Assembly (NCBI GenBank): GCA_905160935.1
Contig: CAJHZI010000559.1
Span: 172,441 to 236,440 of the forward strand
DNA: 64,000 nt
Direction of reading: 5' to 3'
Source: Enchytraeus crypticus
Taxonomy: Eukaryota; Annelida; Clitellata; Enchytraeida; Enchytraeidae
Under the pieces are notes generated by a model. The model searched no databases and was not told where the DNA came from. It saw only the letters and a list, made by a program, of their open reading frames with translations. Positions 54,630 through 64,000 of this stretch are shown in pieces; the stretch's first letter is position 1, and the number at the start of each line of letters is the position of its first letter. The translations under genes and the position numbers were made by a program.

Positions 54630-54719
54630 AGATAGGCCTAATGGAGAGTCTGAAATCTGAATGATACGGCATGGAAATGCCGTATCATTCAGATTTCAGA
54701 CTCTCCATTAGGCCTATCT
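54630..54719. repeat. Perfect 43-bp hairpin with a 4-nt loop
   Basis: Arms 54630-54672 and 54677-54719 are exact complements around GGAA. Arm sequence is R1 (the LNDTAL region), so it is an inverted duplication within the LINE. Confidence 0.92.
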
Positions 54720-54779
54720 TCTGCGGTTCAGTCTCGCTTCCCGCTAACATTCCTTGGTCATCTACAAATTTTACATCTT

Positions 54780-54905
54780 AATTCATTCTTACCGACTTCG
54801 AAGTCGGTAAGATACTCGACCGCGGATCAGTTGATGCGGGTTCAAATCCTGGGCTCGCCCGTCACTGACATCGCTTTCGAGTGAGGAAACTGACGTTAAC
54901 TTTTT
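54780..54905 (+). mobile_element. tRNA-derived SINE (S2), copy 4
   Basis: It starts with a palindromic TACCGACTTCGAAGTCGGTA, then ATACTCGACCGCGGATCAG, GCGGGTTCAAATCCTGGGC and ACTGACATCGCTTTCGAG, ending GACGTTAACTTTTTTT. TTAATT-like TSD in the R1 host. Confidence 0.82.
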
Positions 54906-55346
54906 TTACTTTTAATTGTAACAATTTTCCTCTTACTTTAATTCCTTCTTCCATGTCCTCCATGGCTTTCTCCATCATTACCTCTGCGTAAATGTAAAAC
55001 AGCAGCGGCGAAATGCTACAACCTTCTCTTACTCCACGTCCGATTTGACCTTCTTCTGAGTATTTTGTTGTATTTTGATTACTGCTCTCTGATTCATGTA
55101 CAGGTTTGAAATTAGTCTTCTCGCTCTCCAGCTAATTCCTATTCTTTTCAAGATATTCAACATCGTTATCCAATAAACCCTGTCAAAGGCTGTATCATAG
55201 AAAAAGATGAATCAGTGCTTCGTCTGACGTGATAGGCCTATTGAAATTTTTTATCGTTATTTTATGTAGACCTATTGCTCGCAGAAATTGAATAATGAAA
55301 AACATTTTTTGCAATACCTTTAAAATAGCTATATATATATATATAT

Positions 55347-55379
55347 AAATCTGAATGGCTGAAAGTACTTGAGAAGTCA

Positions 55380-55412
<33 letters not shown>

Positions 55413-55517
55413 TATATATATATATATTTATATAGATAATATATATATATATATATCTATTATAGATATATTATATATATATTTATATTATATATATATA
55501 TATAATATATATATATC

Positions 55518-55559
<42 letters not shown>

Positions 55560-55574
55560 CAGCCATTCAGATTT
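55347..55574. repeat. Inverted repeat, perfect 23-bp arms, around a 180-bp AT tract
   Basis: Arms 55347-55369 (AAATCTGAATGGCTGAAAG) and 55552-55574 are exact complements. The centre, from about 55380, is almost only A and T (TATATATT, TATAGATAATA). Confidence 0.9.
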
Positions 55575-56324
55575 GGGATCACAATAACATATGCTCTTAA
55601 ATTTTTTGTATAAGAGTCCACCATCATTGGAGTCAAACATAGCTGTTCTATAATTAATGCTTCACTGCTTCGCATCACTGCTTCGAATTAAATTTTGCTT
55701 ATAAAACGGATCATAGGTTTAGGTGGAAGAATTCTAAGGACGATGACCATGAATTTTCGTTTTTCGCGATATTTGATAACTGAATCTGACTATTCAATAA
55801 GGTCAACAAACCACGCCCCTGTAGTATGGAACCCTGTAATATCGCTGTTAAATTTTAAAATAGTACTTATTTTAACAATTATCTGATCTCAGAACGTATG
55901 CATAGCCCATATGAACATGCATGTATATCTGATATGTCTATATACGTTTCTGAATATATTGAAATTAAGCTAAATTTAACGTATCACAAGTTTACTATCT
56001 CAGATTGATATTTTATCTTCGGCCTGCTTCATATTAGCCGTTTAGTTCTGTCTAATAACTTGGCAGATGCATAAGTATGCGAGAACTGACCCTGGCGAGT
56101 CGCTTGAAAAGTATTGTAAGACTAATTGAACATAGGCGTTAATCTAAAATTTAGTTTAAAATTAGCATTTAGCATAGAATCAGCTACATTAGAAAGTTTT
56201 TTTTCGGAAGAATAAGAGATTGATATAGGCAGAGAAACTGACGTTTAAACCCGTCTAGAGTCAATTTCCGTGTTGTGTCCGGGAAACCGAAAAATAGACC
56301 GATCTGAAAAATAGACAGCACACG
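55575..56324. other. No recognised element
   Basis: AT-rich intergenic sequence. Confidence 0.4.
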
Positions 56325-56575
56325 TTGTAAGAGGAGACTGAGCAAGAACTGAGGAAGGCAACGAGAAACCACCTTAGTAATCATTTTTTCGTAAAATAAT
56401 AATAAATATTACATAATTACATAAAGCTACATAAAATATGGACAAGAAATTGCCTTTTGCGAAGGGACTAACTTTTTATCTTGGCTTGAAGTGCTCTGTA
56501 AGGAGTGTGAAAGCAGACTCTTAGTATGAATATTTACATTGGACCTGCCACTTAACAGCACAATAGAGAGAGATA
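56325..56575 (+). mobile_element. SINE S0-like, partial
   Basis: ACTGAGGAAGGCAACGAG, AAACCACCTTAGTAATCAT, GAAGGGACTAACTTTTTATC and the tail CATTGGACCTGCCACTTAAC with AGAGAGAGA, parallel to 50640-50820. Confidence 0.65.
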
Positions 56576-57217
56576 GTCAATTCACATCTGTGATTTCTAA
56601 CATTGAGTACTTCTAGAAAATCCATGCGATAGTAGCTGGTGTGCAAACTGTGCTTGTGCATCTGCTGAGATTGTGAAGGCCGTTAATCGATTAACCCAGC
56701 CATAGATTCTAAGAGCGGCATGTGCTACAGGAGTTTGTGGCCCAGCTAAAACAGTAGCTTACAGTCTAGTCAGTTACGTTACTGCGGCTGGCGGTCGCAG
56801 CGCAGTAATGCAGCTAGAGATGGGAATTTTATGAATTTCCAGAGTTCGGTTCGGTTGAATATGAAAGTTTGGTTCGGGATCGGTTAGCAGTTGACAATTT
56901 TAGAGTTCCGTTCGTCATCCTCCTAACAAGGGTTCGGTTCGGGTTCGGCTTGCTTTCCACCTCACAAGAGTTCGATTCGAGTTCGATACGGTTGGTTTGG
57001 ATAATGTTGCAATTATTTGACATTACTTATAATAATCATGGTTATGATAAACGTGTTTAAAATGGTTTATCGTAAATGTGCTTAAAAATACATGAAGTCA
57101 TAATAACTGCCACATTTTTCACCCTAGTAAAAAGATGACAATGAAAAAAGGAGAGAAGTGGTATTTATTCCTGTACATTTCTTAAAATATTCTAAATTGA
57201 CCAACAAATGTTCATTA

Positions 57218-57970
57218 TACACTGTGAGTCATAAAAAAACATGTGCGCAGTATTTCGTCCACAACTTTGACAATTATGAACCGATTTTGAAAATATTTTC
57301 AGAACTATAAAGAAGAAGAAAAGTATTAATCTTAAATCTAGTTTTTGTGACACTTCTGGTTTATTTTAGACAATAAGAGACGACTAATGAAGATAATGCG
57401 CTCATAAAAAACTTGTACCTCTTAAAGGGTGGGTGATGGTGCACATTGGTTGATTGCCAAATTTCCAACAAAAAATGGATGCTTGGAGGGCTAGATTGCT
57501 TAATAGAGAAATTACGCCGAAAAGAAGAAAATAAATAACGTGGACGAGTTGAAGCAACGCCTTGTGGACGTTTGGCAAGACATGCAGCAATCTGTCATTG
57601 ACAACGCAGAAGATGAGTGGCGTAAGCGTCTCCGTGCTTGTATTCTCGCCAAAGGAGGACATTGTGAGCATATGCTTTGACAGTTGACAGTAGCTGTATT
57701 ACACTGTTTGTTTCGTGTCTTTCATTGTTAGTTCCACCGGATTTGTAAACATTCTGTAGCGATTGATTTACTTAATATGAATATTTTCAGTCGCGCATAT
57801 TTTCAAACACTGCTTCAACGAAAAAATAATAATTAACAGAGTCACTTAATGTTATTTTATAGCAAATGTTTTCCTGATTATACCTAGGCAAGAAGTGAAA
57901 AAATCGGTTCACTAACACCAAAGTTATGGGCGAGAGACTGCGCACATGTTTTTTTTTGACTCACAGTTTA
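57218..57970 (+). mobile_element. Tc1/mariner-like remnant nested in hAT copy 2
   Basis: TA flanks on both sides (57218-57219, 57969-57970). Ends are CACTGTGAGTCATAAAA and an imperfect complement ending TTTTGACTCACAGTT; ACATGTGCGCAGT is shared by both. At about 57535-57680 a frame reads VDELKQRLVDVWQDMQQ and RKRLRACILAKGGHCEH, the C-terminal end of Tc1/mariner transposases. The DDE core is deleted. Confidence 0.85.
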
Positions 57971-58221
57971 TATATATTTAGCTTCATTACTGTATCTGAA
58001 ATATTCTCCTTGATTATAACCAGCAAATAGAATGCTTCATCAGTTTAAAAATAAATTTTGTCACTAGTCCTATGTATTAGAAACGTTTATAATTAATTGG
58101 AAATGTCTTGGCTAAAATCTGATCCCATAGAAAAATGATCATAATATATACCATTTGAAATCAATTGAACCAGTAATAAACTTCATAATCTACCGTAGGG
58201 TTTCAAATTTCAAACTTGGGG

Positions 58222-58690
58222 ATTGTTTGAGTCCAGCTAATCCTTTCCATTCTTCTCCATATCCACATTTCCAATGCCTCTAGTTTCCTCTTTTTTTTTC
58301 CTTGATGTCCATGCTTCGCATCCTTATAATAGCGTTTAATAACGTGGTCCATACCAAGGTTTTCGCAATCTTTATCTCAGTGTCTTTCTTTGGGCGTTTT
58401 GTTAAAAGTTCGATCGTATTATCGATGGCTTCTTTTTCTTGAGCAATCCTACTATATATTTAAGTGTCACATTTCCCATATCTGCTATAATATGACCTAA
58501 ATATTTGAAACTCCTTACCTGTTCCAATTTCGTAACATTTAATATAATATTGACTTCACCTCTATTCTGGGATACTCATATCACTCTTGTCTCTTTGATC
58601 TTTGACCTTCATTCCATACTTCAATGCTGTATCATTCAGACTATCCATTATCTTCTGTAGACCAGTCTCGCTTCCCGCTACCATTCCTTT
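58222..58690 (-). mobile_element. R1 LINE fragment inside hAT copy 2
   Basis: The plus text GTCCAGCTAATCCTTTCC to CCGCTACCATTCCTTT is the antisense of the R1 RT C-terminal half. It replaces a segment present in copy 3. Confidence 0.8.
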
Positions 58691-59145
58691 GTAACGCTAT
58701 CTGCTATTAATTTTAAATTTTGTGTCGGAACAAGTTTTACCGAAATGTATGCTGTTAGAAACTGTAAGACATGTAAATACAAAAACTAATGTATATTTGT
58801 ATTGTTCTTATCATCTTTATATAATGTCAAACAGTCTCCATAATATCTTAATGTAGACTTTAAAAAATAGCTGAAAATAAAAGTGTTCTTTTCTCCTGAG
58901 ACTGGCGATGGAGAAAGGAACTTCAAGAGATGGGTTCGGTTTGGACAAAGTCAGGGTTCGGTTCTGGTTCGGCCAGAGTCTGGGTTCGGGTTCGGTTCGG
59001 GTTCGGCCAGAGTCTGGGTTCGGTTCGGGTTCGGCCAGTGTATGTTCGGGTACAGTCCGGCAAGTGTCTGGGTTCGGGTTCGGTTCGGTCAAAATTCCAG
59101 ATTTTAGGGTTCGGGTTCGGTTCGATTCCCATCTCTAAATGCAGC

Positions 59146-59532
59146 TAGGCTATAGATGAGAATATTGTAGAATGCAGATATCTTATGAAGCAGATTTTAA
59201 CACTTGGCCGGTGGTTCCAAAACTTTTTGGTCTAACAGACAACTTAGATTCTACGATCTCCATTATTGGTGTGAGAGACGAGAGACAACAAGACGCATTC
59301 TTAAATTAACGCGAAAAATTTCTGTGCAGAAGTGGGTCTCAAACTCAGTGTTCTGCTTTTAACGGCAGATTGTTTGCATAAACCAAACTTCTGGAATGCA
59401 ACACTATGAAGATTTAACGTCTGGATATTCTTCACCTGAGGGGCATCTAAATCGTAAATATAAATATACACTACCAAATAGCATTTGCATCCTTAAAAGC
59501 AATTATTTTAATAAAATAACTAATAAGATATA
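59146..59532. other. No recognised element
   Basis: AT-rich, no convincing frame. Confidence 0.4.
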
Positions 59533-59549
59533 TATTGGTATATATATAT

Positions 59550-59611
<62 letters not shown>

Positions 59612-59612
59612 T
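59533..59612. repeat. (TA)n(TG)n compound microsatellite
   Basis: TA repeats pass into about 20 TG dinucleotides near 59572-59609. Confidence 0.95.
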
Positions 59613-60954
59613 GCGCGCGTGTTTCTCTTCATGTTTTTCTTGATATCAATTTATGATTATAGCCAATCATCGGGAACTAATACTTGCACCAACAATGACA
59701 TGTTTCGAGACAGAAAAATGAAGTGAAACTAAGGTAACTTTAGCCAAATTATCAAATTAATTTAACAAATTAAATTTAATTTAGCTTCAGCAGATTTTAG
59801 CAAAGTATTCCTTCCTGTAAATAATCTCTCCCAACTCCATTTGATTTGCATCTGTTTAGCAAGCAGAAGACTCTTTATTAACGCATTGTCTCTCTGTACA
59901 TACTTTTAGAAGTAGTTGAAAGAATATAATTATCTCAAGTATTTATATTCGCTAACATGTGTAGTAACTGCAGTTTGAAAATTTAAATTTTATTTTTCAT
60001 GCCTTTCCGTTCAATAATTTTGAGTTTCTTTAAGTTCTGTAGCTTTAACGTCAAGTTTAATATTTACAGTCTTTAAGAAAACCGACAAAGAAGTCTTCTG
60101 TACTTAACCTAAAACGCTTTCCTTCTGTACTTAATGACTCAGCTTCTTCGTGAATTTCTTTTTGTTTACGAAATCCAACTCCTTTGAAGTTGTTGTAAAA
60201 GTCTTGCTTGGTTTAAATACATATAATCTTTTTTTCAGCTATATACTGTTTATATCTATATACTGTGTGGGTCTCAAACAAGCAGTTGTGCTTCTGACCT
60301 AGTGTCGTTATGCTATGTTATAGATTTTAAATTTATTCTCTATCTCGTCATTATTTCAACTCATCTCGCGCGTAAGTCTCAGTCATAATATTTATGCTGA
60401 ATTACTAGTTTTTAATTTTATACCTTTCTGGATTATACCAGCTTTTCTTGATAAAATCTTAAGAATTTGAGCTGTAAGCGATAATTCTTCGTACAACAAA
60501 GAGTACAAAATGACAAATTGCAAAGTGTTTTTTAACTTTGCTACTGACATAAATAAATAGTTTTAACAATTGGCTGCGGGGTCAGCAATAAGCTGAATCA
60601 CTTTAGAGCTGCTGGCTACGGATTGGGAAGCCGATCCCTACACTAGACATACTTGTCTGCTACACGAACTTCATCCAGTTAACTGAGCTTTACTATAAGG
60701 CCCTAAGGTTCGTAAGTTCGAGAAAACGGCTTCGTTAATTGTCTCTTTGTTTACTTTATTTACTTATCAGTTACGTTTCTAGGCTAGCATGCATAAGTGT
60801 AATAAACGTCTTAATAGTTAACAAGTTTTAACACATTTGAACTGCCTAAAAGTAGTTAAAAATGCCTTAGAATAGGTTGACAAAAGTCGTTGAAACTACT
60901 ATTAACTCATTGAGATTAGCTAATAGTAAAAAGTTTATTAAATTTAAGGTAGTG
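59613..60954. other. No recognised element
   Basis: AT-rich intergenic sequence without convincing frames. Confidence 0.45.
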
Positions 60955-61098
60955 AGTTGTTCCTGATTGCCTTATTTGTATTGCCTTATTTGTATTGTGC
61001 GGTCGTTGTATTTGTATTGTGTCTAGTTGTATGCGTTTTGTGTATATTTTGATTCAGTTACAAATAAATGATCATGATTCTCTCTCTCTCTCTCTCCT
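60955..61098 (+). repeat. Unclassified repeat end with (CT)n tail, copy 2
   Basis: TATTTTGATTCAGTTACAAA, then AAATGATCATGATTCTCTC and (CT)n, as at 18570-18672. Confidence 0.6.
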
Positions 61099-61285
61099 TT
61101 AGCTCAATGGCGAAACTTGTATTGATAATACAAGTAAACATATATATTGGCCTATTGGTATACATTGGCCATTATTGAGTACACATTATTTACATTACAC
61201 ATTTCAGCTGTAAGAGTTATTGACTGTAGATAACTGATAACTAAATGTCGTAACTGGTGAGAAATAGTTCAAATTTATTCGACAG

Positions 61286-63378
61286 CTTAAAAGTAAGGAT
61301 GGGAGTTTTATGAATTTCCTGAGTTCGGTTCGGTTTGTTGAAAATGAAAGTTAGGTTCGGGTTCGGTTAGCGGTTGACAATTGAGAGTTCGGTTCGATTC
61401 GGTTTGTTGAATATGAAAGTTCGGTTGCGGTTCGGTTAGCAGTTGACAACTTGAGAGTTCGGCTTACTTGCTTTGCTTTCTTTACAAGAGTTCGATTCGA
61501 GTTCGAAATGATTTGGTTCGGATAATGATCAATTGTTGAACATTATTTATAATAGACATGGTTATGATAAACATATCTAAATGATTCATGGCCAATTTGC
61601 TTTAAAAATACATGAAGTCATGTTAAATGCCACATTTTTCATCTGAGTAAAAATATGGCAGTGAAAGAAGAAGAAAGGTGGCCTTTATTCTTATACATTT
61701 CTTTAAAATATTCTAAGTTTAAATATCTATTTTCTGAACAAATGTTCAGAAAATAGATATTTAGCTTTCTTACTGTGCCGCAAATATTCTCCTTGATTAG
61801 GCCTATAACCAGCAAATAGAATGTTTCATTAATTTAAAAATAAATTTATTCATTAGGCCTAGACTCTATACATGTACATTAGAAACGTTCATAATTAAGT
61901 GGAATTGTCTTGGCTAAAATTTCATCCAATCTTTCAAAGACAAATGCAATTTATCAACATAAAAATATCAAACAAGGACGATTTGGTAAACACATGTGTA
62001 ATCACAGAAATGTAATCATGATATATACTATTTTCTTTAAATTAAACCAGTAATAAACGTCATAATTTACCTTAGGGTTTCAAATTTGAAACTCTCATGT
62101 TAATTATGAAGTTACGAAAATAGTTAAGAAAATTAATGCATTGCCATCGTGCCAAAATATTTGCTCCAGATAGATTTAACACATAAATATTTGTAAATCT
62201 GACAACAATAATATTAAGATGGCAGACTAAAATTAGTCAAATTTGAGAAGTTGAATTTCACTAATTAATACAACTGGCTTTAATTGAGGGGATGGCCATC
62301 ACAATGTGATGGCTGAGCAGCAGTGTGTGTGTAGCGTGTAAAATGATTTCAATAGTAATGAGGTTCACGGACTCGCAGAGAACTCTTAGCAAAAGGCATA
62401 GAAAACACTACTTTACTTTAGCAAGTAACACGTGGATTTCCATATTCAGCTGCTTTGGAAATCTTACCCAAAGCCAGTTAAATGCCATGATTCATGTTAT
62501 TGAATGCGCACAAATAAAGACCTTACGTTCCATAGAGTGTTGGCAATGCTTCTGAAGAGTCGAGTGAAATTTCGTAGCATTGAGATCTAGCAGCAGTGAT
62601 TTCAAATTTAAAACTAATTGTAAAAGCATTTAGTTCTGTGGGATTCTTGTTAAATATGAACCTATATATTCTAATGATTTAACAAGCCATGCATTACTGC
62701 TTCAACCGAAAGCAGTCAGTTTGATTCCAGTTTTTAAATCACATTTAATTAACATTTTTTATAACATACTGGGTCAATGTCGAACAACAATTCCATATAC
62801 ATGTATAATTAATCAAATTTACGGTTAACTTAACGCATTCTACTTAATAATTGATGTGTATACTATCACTGTATATGTGATGTACGGGCTAATTTTTTTT
62901 TTGATTACACAAATAAACATCAAAAATTAAATTCATTTTTATGTCACCTTTTGTAGTCTGAAATTTAGTCGTTCCGTATAAGTATCTGAAATATCTGTGA
63001 CATTTGTAACGTTATCTGTTATTAATTTTAAAATTTGTTTCGGAACCAGCCTCATCAGAATCTATGCTTTTAGTTACAGTGAGGCTTGTAAACGCAAAAA
63101 TTATTATATGCATTTGAATTATTTTTATTATCTTTATATACTGTCAAACATTATCCATAATATTTTAATACAGACTTTGAAAAGTAGCTGAAAAGATAAG
63201 TATTCCTTTTTTCTGAGACTAGCGAAGGAGAAAGGAACTTCAAAAGTTCGGTTCGATTCGGTTTGTACGAATTCAGAGTTCGGGTTCGGTTCAGGTTCGG
63301 CCAGAGTCTGGGTTCGATTCGGTTCGGTCAAAATTCCAGATTTTAGGGTTCGGTTCGATTCCCATCTCTACTTAAAAG
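61286..63378 (+). mobile_element. Non-autonomous hAT with GGTTCG arrays, copy 3, TSD CTTAAAAG
   Basis: The 8-bp TSD is at 61286-61293 and 63371-63378; element 61294-63370. The left end is TAAGGATGGGAG (two changes from copy 2), the right end CGATTCCCATCTCTA. GGTTCG arrays occupy 61320-61520 and 63245-63360. No transposase found; the frame at 62325-62555 looks random. A 21-bp perfect hairpin is at 61720-61763. Confidence 0.9.
61720..61763. repeat. Perfect 21-bp hairpin with a 2-nt loop
   Basis: Arms 61720-61740 and 61743-61763 are exact complements. The homologous site in the other two hAT copies has no hairpin. Confidence 0.9.
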
Positions 63379-63526
63379 TCGTTTAAAGTAGTAGTATAAA
63401 CCAAATGTGCAGTGTAAGTAAACTACTTTGTTGTAGTTAAAGCAGTTTGTTTGTTTTAAAGTAATTAAAGATAGATTTAAGAACTGTTAAAAACAGCTAA
63501 GTTTATTATTTTAAACCGCTTAACTG

Positions 63527-63796
63527 ATCATCGTCATTATCTTCTCTTGAATCCCAGTTTAACAAGAGTTGTGATACGAATAGATCTTCTCCATTCCTCT
63601 CTGTCCTACTCTCTATTATCAGCCAATCCCCTAAAAACATTTTCATTCGTTTTAGAAATTTGTAGCAATTTCTGGAGCCAATCAACCGAATGCCCTTTCT
63701 GACTTTGGTTTAGATCTTAAGGCCTTTTCGCTTTTACGACATGTGCAGTCTTCGGTTGGTCTTGTGTGGACTGTGGAAACCCGTACACAACACATG
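63527..63796 (-). mobile_element. SINE S1, copy 3
   Basis: The plus strand has ATCGTCATTATCTTCTCTTG (tail), AATCCCAGTTTAACAAGAG, TTGTAGCAATTTCTGGAGCC and GACATGTGCAGTCTTCGGTTG, ending at the head CCCGTACACAACAC. Same family as 35075 and 45534. Confidence 0.8.
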
Positions 63797-63967
63797 TAAA
63801 AAAATGTAAACAAATATACACTTCCAGAATTAATATAGGTTTTGCATCATTTTTATTATTAGATATTGAATATCTAAAATTGAGAACGTCATACTTTTTG
63901 GTATATAGTGAGTTTGATGTTATACATATCTACATGTATATATGTAGCTGGATAGAAATATACGCCT

Positions 63968-64000
63968 ATATGTTTACATACATATATATATATATATATA
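63968..64000. repeat. (AT)n microsatellite at window end
   Basis: The last 30 or so bases are AT dinucleotides, running off the window. Confidence 0.85.

Larger units (their letters stand above)
54563..55195 (-). mobile_element. R1 LINE fragment, minus, with hairpin and SINE inside
   Basis: On the minus strand: DFDRVYWITMLNILKR-type sequence (55150), IGRGVREGCSISPLLFYIY (55030), EAMEDMEEGIKV (54960), then SINE S2 at 54780-54905 and [10 protein letters not shown] (54570). It faces the plus-strand R1 end at 54182-54562. Confidence 0.8.
56807..59145 (+). mobile_element. Non-autonomous hAT with GGTTCG arrays, copy 2, TSD AATGCAGC
   Basis: The 8-bp TSD is at 56807-56814 and 59138-59145. Termini are TAGAGATGGGAAT and its complement (element 56815-59137). 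GGTTCG-type hexamers line the left 200 bp and the right 210 bp. The interior holds a Tc1/mariner remnant and an R1 fragment (58222-58690), so the original element was about 1.1 kb shorter. No hAT transposase frame is visible. Val/Arg/Ser-rich frames across the arrays are artefacts. Confidence 0.9.

Noticed and set aside
58817..59148. Frames rich in Gly-Ser-Val-Arg or Pro-Asn-Arg-Thr over the GGTTCG arrays (also 49.6, 56.9 and 63.2 kb)
   Set aside because: All frames are open because the hexamer repeat lacks stops. They are subterminal transposon repeats, not protein genes.

Overview
This is eukaryotic DNA from an AT-rich, repeat-laden invertebrate genome. Evidence: a multi-exon receptor gene split by introns of 3 to 16 kb, many non-LTR retrotransposon remnants, tRNA- and 5S-like SINEs, hAT and Tc1/mariner elements with target-site duplications (TSDs), and long (AT)n tracts. 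Nothing bacterial or viral was seen. A spiralian such as a mollusc is a guess from repeat style; I cannot fix the species.

Host gene: the + strand carries the last six exons of an LDL-receptor-family gene (1-71, 3386-3525, 19718-19868, 27960-28136, 33376-33509, 42058-42237). Reading phase is preserved across all five introns. They encode 283 residues: the last part of the YWTD beta-propeller, a six-cysteine EGF-like module, a short stalk, one transmembrane helix and a cytoplasmic tail with an FDNPMY (NPxY) endocytosis signal. The ligand-binding repeats lie upstream of the window.

Most of the rest is transposable elements, mainly in the introns. Working names: R1 = an RTE/BovB-like LINE (near-complete copy 7148-10312, minus; other copies near 14.5, 19.9, 21.7, 42.3-46.8, 54-55 and 58 kb); F = a second RTE-like LINE into which R1 inserted; L2-A, L2-B, L2-C = CR1/L2-like LINEs; G = a LINE at 31.3-32.5 kb whose 3' tail is shared with SINEs. 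DNA elements: a 2.2-kb foldback at 3.84-6.05 kb, a ZBED-type hAT at 38.0-39.7 kb, three copies of a non-autonomous hAT with dense GGTTCG subterminal repeats (49.6, 56.8 and 61.3 kb), and a Tc1/mariner remnant nested in one of these.

Layout: 0-6 kb exons 1-2, SINEs, foldback; 6-18.5 kb nested LINEs; 19.7 kb exon 3; 21-26 kb LINEs plus an unidentified broken ORF; 28 kb EGF exon; 29.5-32.5 kb LINEs; 33.4 kb membrane exon; 35-40 kb SINEs, inverted repeats and hAT; 42.1 kb last exon, followed 104 bp later by a 4.4-kb nested LINE; 47-64 kb intergenic repeats. No second intact host gene was recognised.
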